Shown here: one piece after another, positions 63,008-64,000 of the stretch | Layout of the letters: each line of letters starts with the position of its first letter | Position numbering within the stretch: position 1 is the stretch's first letter | From: Sphingobacterium sp. | Lineage (GTDB): Bacteria; Bacteroidota; Bacteroidia; Sphingobacteriales; Sphingobacteriaceae | DNA length: 64,000 nucleotides | Assembly: GCA_031286695.1 (NCBI GenBank) | Contig: JAITTY010000006.1 | Span: 248,001-312,000 of the forward strand | Reading direction: 5' to 3' | Translations under genes and position numbers: made by a program | The notes under the pieces: model-generated | The model's input: the letters and a program-made list of their open reading frames with translations, nothing else | What the model was told of the DNA's origin: nothing | The model's database searches: none

Positions 63008-63844
63008 ATGAAACAGCTATTTGATGAACTTGCTTATGAAGTGAGCAAAAAGACGACCGAAAAATATAGTACGAGTTTTTCGCTTGGTATTTTGGCCCTT
63101 AAGCCCAGCATTCGCGCTAGTATATATGCAATTTATGGATATGTTAGACTCGCAGACGAGATCGTAGATAGTTTTCATGGTTATGATAAGCAACGGTTAT
63201 TGGCAAGATTATACCTGGAGACAAATCATGCCTTGGAAGAGGGGATTTCGTTGAATCCAATCTTGCAATCTTTTCAGGAAACTGTAAGGAAATATCGCAT
63301 CGACATTGATCTCATCCGGCAATTTCTCCATAGCATGGAAATGGACTTAAAAAAGGTAGACTATAGTTCGGAACTTTATAAAGAGTATATCTATGGTTCA
63401 GCCGAAGTGGTTGGACTCATGTGTTTACAGGTCTTTACAGAAGGAAATAAACAGCGCTATGATGAATTGAAACCTTATGCAATGAAATTGGGGTCCGCGT
63501 TCCAGAAAATAAACTTTTTGCGGGATCTCAAAGATGATTATCAGACCCTTGGCCGTACTTACTTTCCAAATTTAGATATGGCCGTGTTCGACAATACACT
63601 AAAAGGTCAAATCGAGGAAGAAATTCAACAGGAATTTAAAGAAGCGCTTTTGGGAATTAAAAAATTACCGACATCAGCAAAATTTGGGGTTTATCTAGCC
63701 TATAAATACTATCTTTCGCTATTCGCCAAGATTCGTAAGAAATCTTCAAAGGAAATTTTAGAAAAGAGAATCCGTATTCCCAATACCGAAAAGGCTTATG
63801 TAGCCTTTAAAAGCTATTTGCGTTATAAGGCGGCTTATTTATAA
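63008..63844 (+). CDS. crtB: Phytoene synthase
   Basis: A 278-residue squalene/phytoene synthase that joins two geranylgeranyl diphosphates into phytoene. The first aspartate-rich motif is LADEIVDSF and the second is NFLRDLKDDYQTLGRTYFP, with the D-x-x-x-D magnesium ligands present in both. The YxxxVxxxVG element corresponds to YIYGSAEVVGLM. It begins 4 bases after crtI and is followed after 18 bases by crtZ, so the pathway genes run in one operon. Confidence 0.93.
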   Translation: MKQLFDELAYEVSKKTTEKYSTSFSLGILALKPSIRASIYAIYGYVRLADEIVDSFHGYDKQRLLARLYLETNHALEEGISLNPILQSFQETVRKYRIDIDLIRQFLHSMEMDLKKVDYSSELYKEYIYGSAEVVGLMCLQVFTEGNKQRYDELKPYAMKLGSAFQKINFLRDLKDDYQTLGRTYFPNLDMAVFDNTLKGQIEEEIQQEFKEALLGIKKLPTSAKFGVYLAYKYYLSLFAKIRKKSSKEILEKRIRIPNTEKAYVAFKSYLRYKAAYL

Positions 63845-63862
63845 ATTATCAGCAGACAGCAT

Positions 63863-64000
63863 ATGAATTTTATTATTGTAATAATCACGTTTATTACCAT
63901 GGAGGGTGCTACCTGGTTGATTCACAAATATATTATGCATGGTTTTTTGTGGATCTTGCATCGAGACCATCATGACCACAGCAACGACGGCTTTTTAGAA
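63863..64000 (+). CDS. crtZ: Beta-carotene hydroxylase, N-terminal part
   Basis: The first 46 residues of a membrane diiron hydroxylase, cut by the window end. The opening hydrophobic helix runs into HKYIMHG and then HRDHHDHS, two of the histidine clusters of the fatty-acid-hydroxylase fold. CrtZ adds 3-hydroxyl groups to beta-carotene to give zeaxanthin. Start ATG at 63863, 18 bases after crtB. A lycopene cyclase gene would be expected further right. Confidence 0.88.
   Translation, partial: MNFIIVIITFITMEGATWLIHKYIMHGFLWILHRDHHDHSNDGFLE

Overview
The window looks like chromosome of a member of the Bacteroidota, most likely family Sphingobacteriaceae (Sphingobacterium or a close relative). 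The evidence is two SusC/SusD outer-membrane pairs, a Bacteroidota-type alpha-2-macroglobulin, several -7 boxes of the Bacteroidota form TAnnTTTG, and a MarR-crtI-crtB-crtZ carotenoid cluster. The genus is inferred from gene content; no rRNA is present. There is no phage, CRISPR array or intact insertion sequence.

Layout. 1-3.5 kb: the end of a SusC/SusD nutrient-uptake pair. 3.5-8.9 kb: single housekeeping or stress genes (2-hydroxyacid dehydrogenase, M48 protease, DHFR-fold reductase, DinB protein). 9.1-15.1 kb: one 2006-residue alpha-2-macroglobulin that carries an internal carboxypeptidase-regulatory/TonB-plug segment. 15.2-21.4 kb (minus): an RND tripartite efflux operon. 21.6-27.4 kb: alcohol dehydrogenase, universal stress protein, DUF1275, an AraC regulator, a YkgB/RclC-like membrane protein and small genes. 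27.5-31.7 kb (minus): a GH2 glycosidase and an M13 peptidase. 32.0-36.7 kb: a second SusC/SusD pair. 36.8-38.5 kb (minus): a G3E GTPase and FolE.

38.6-40.3 kb: an intergenic region with a 63-bp near-perfect palindrome and an 11-bp-periodic repeat array, then a divergent pair made of a membrane-anchored HTH protein and a CPBP intramembrane protease with an operator-like repeat cluster between them. 40.5-47.4 kb: a TetR-controlled six-gene ABC-2 efflux operon resembling E. coli ybiH-ybhGFSR plus a TolC. The same 16-bp dyad occurs before tetR and before the efflux genes. 47.5-52.6 kb: DUF389 membrane protein, ROK kinase, tRNA-Leu(UAG) and small secreted proteins. 52.8-56.3 kb: an ECF sigma/RskA anti-sigma pair convergent with two ferritin-like proteins, one with a twin-arginine lipoprotein signal. 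56.9-59.7 kb: a GAF-PAS hybrid histidine kinase. 59.9-64.0 kb: a short-chain dehydrogenase, then MarR, crtI, crtB and a crtZ cut by the window end.

Much of the window concerns the envelope and stress: two efflux machines, stress regulators, ferritin-like proteins and carotenoid synthesis. Starts were moved downstream of the longest reading frame where a signal peptide, lipobox or conserved N-terminus supported it. Promoter and operator calls come from reading motifs by eye and are tentative.
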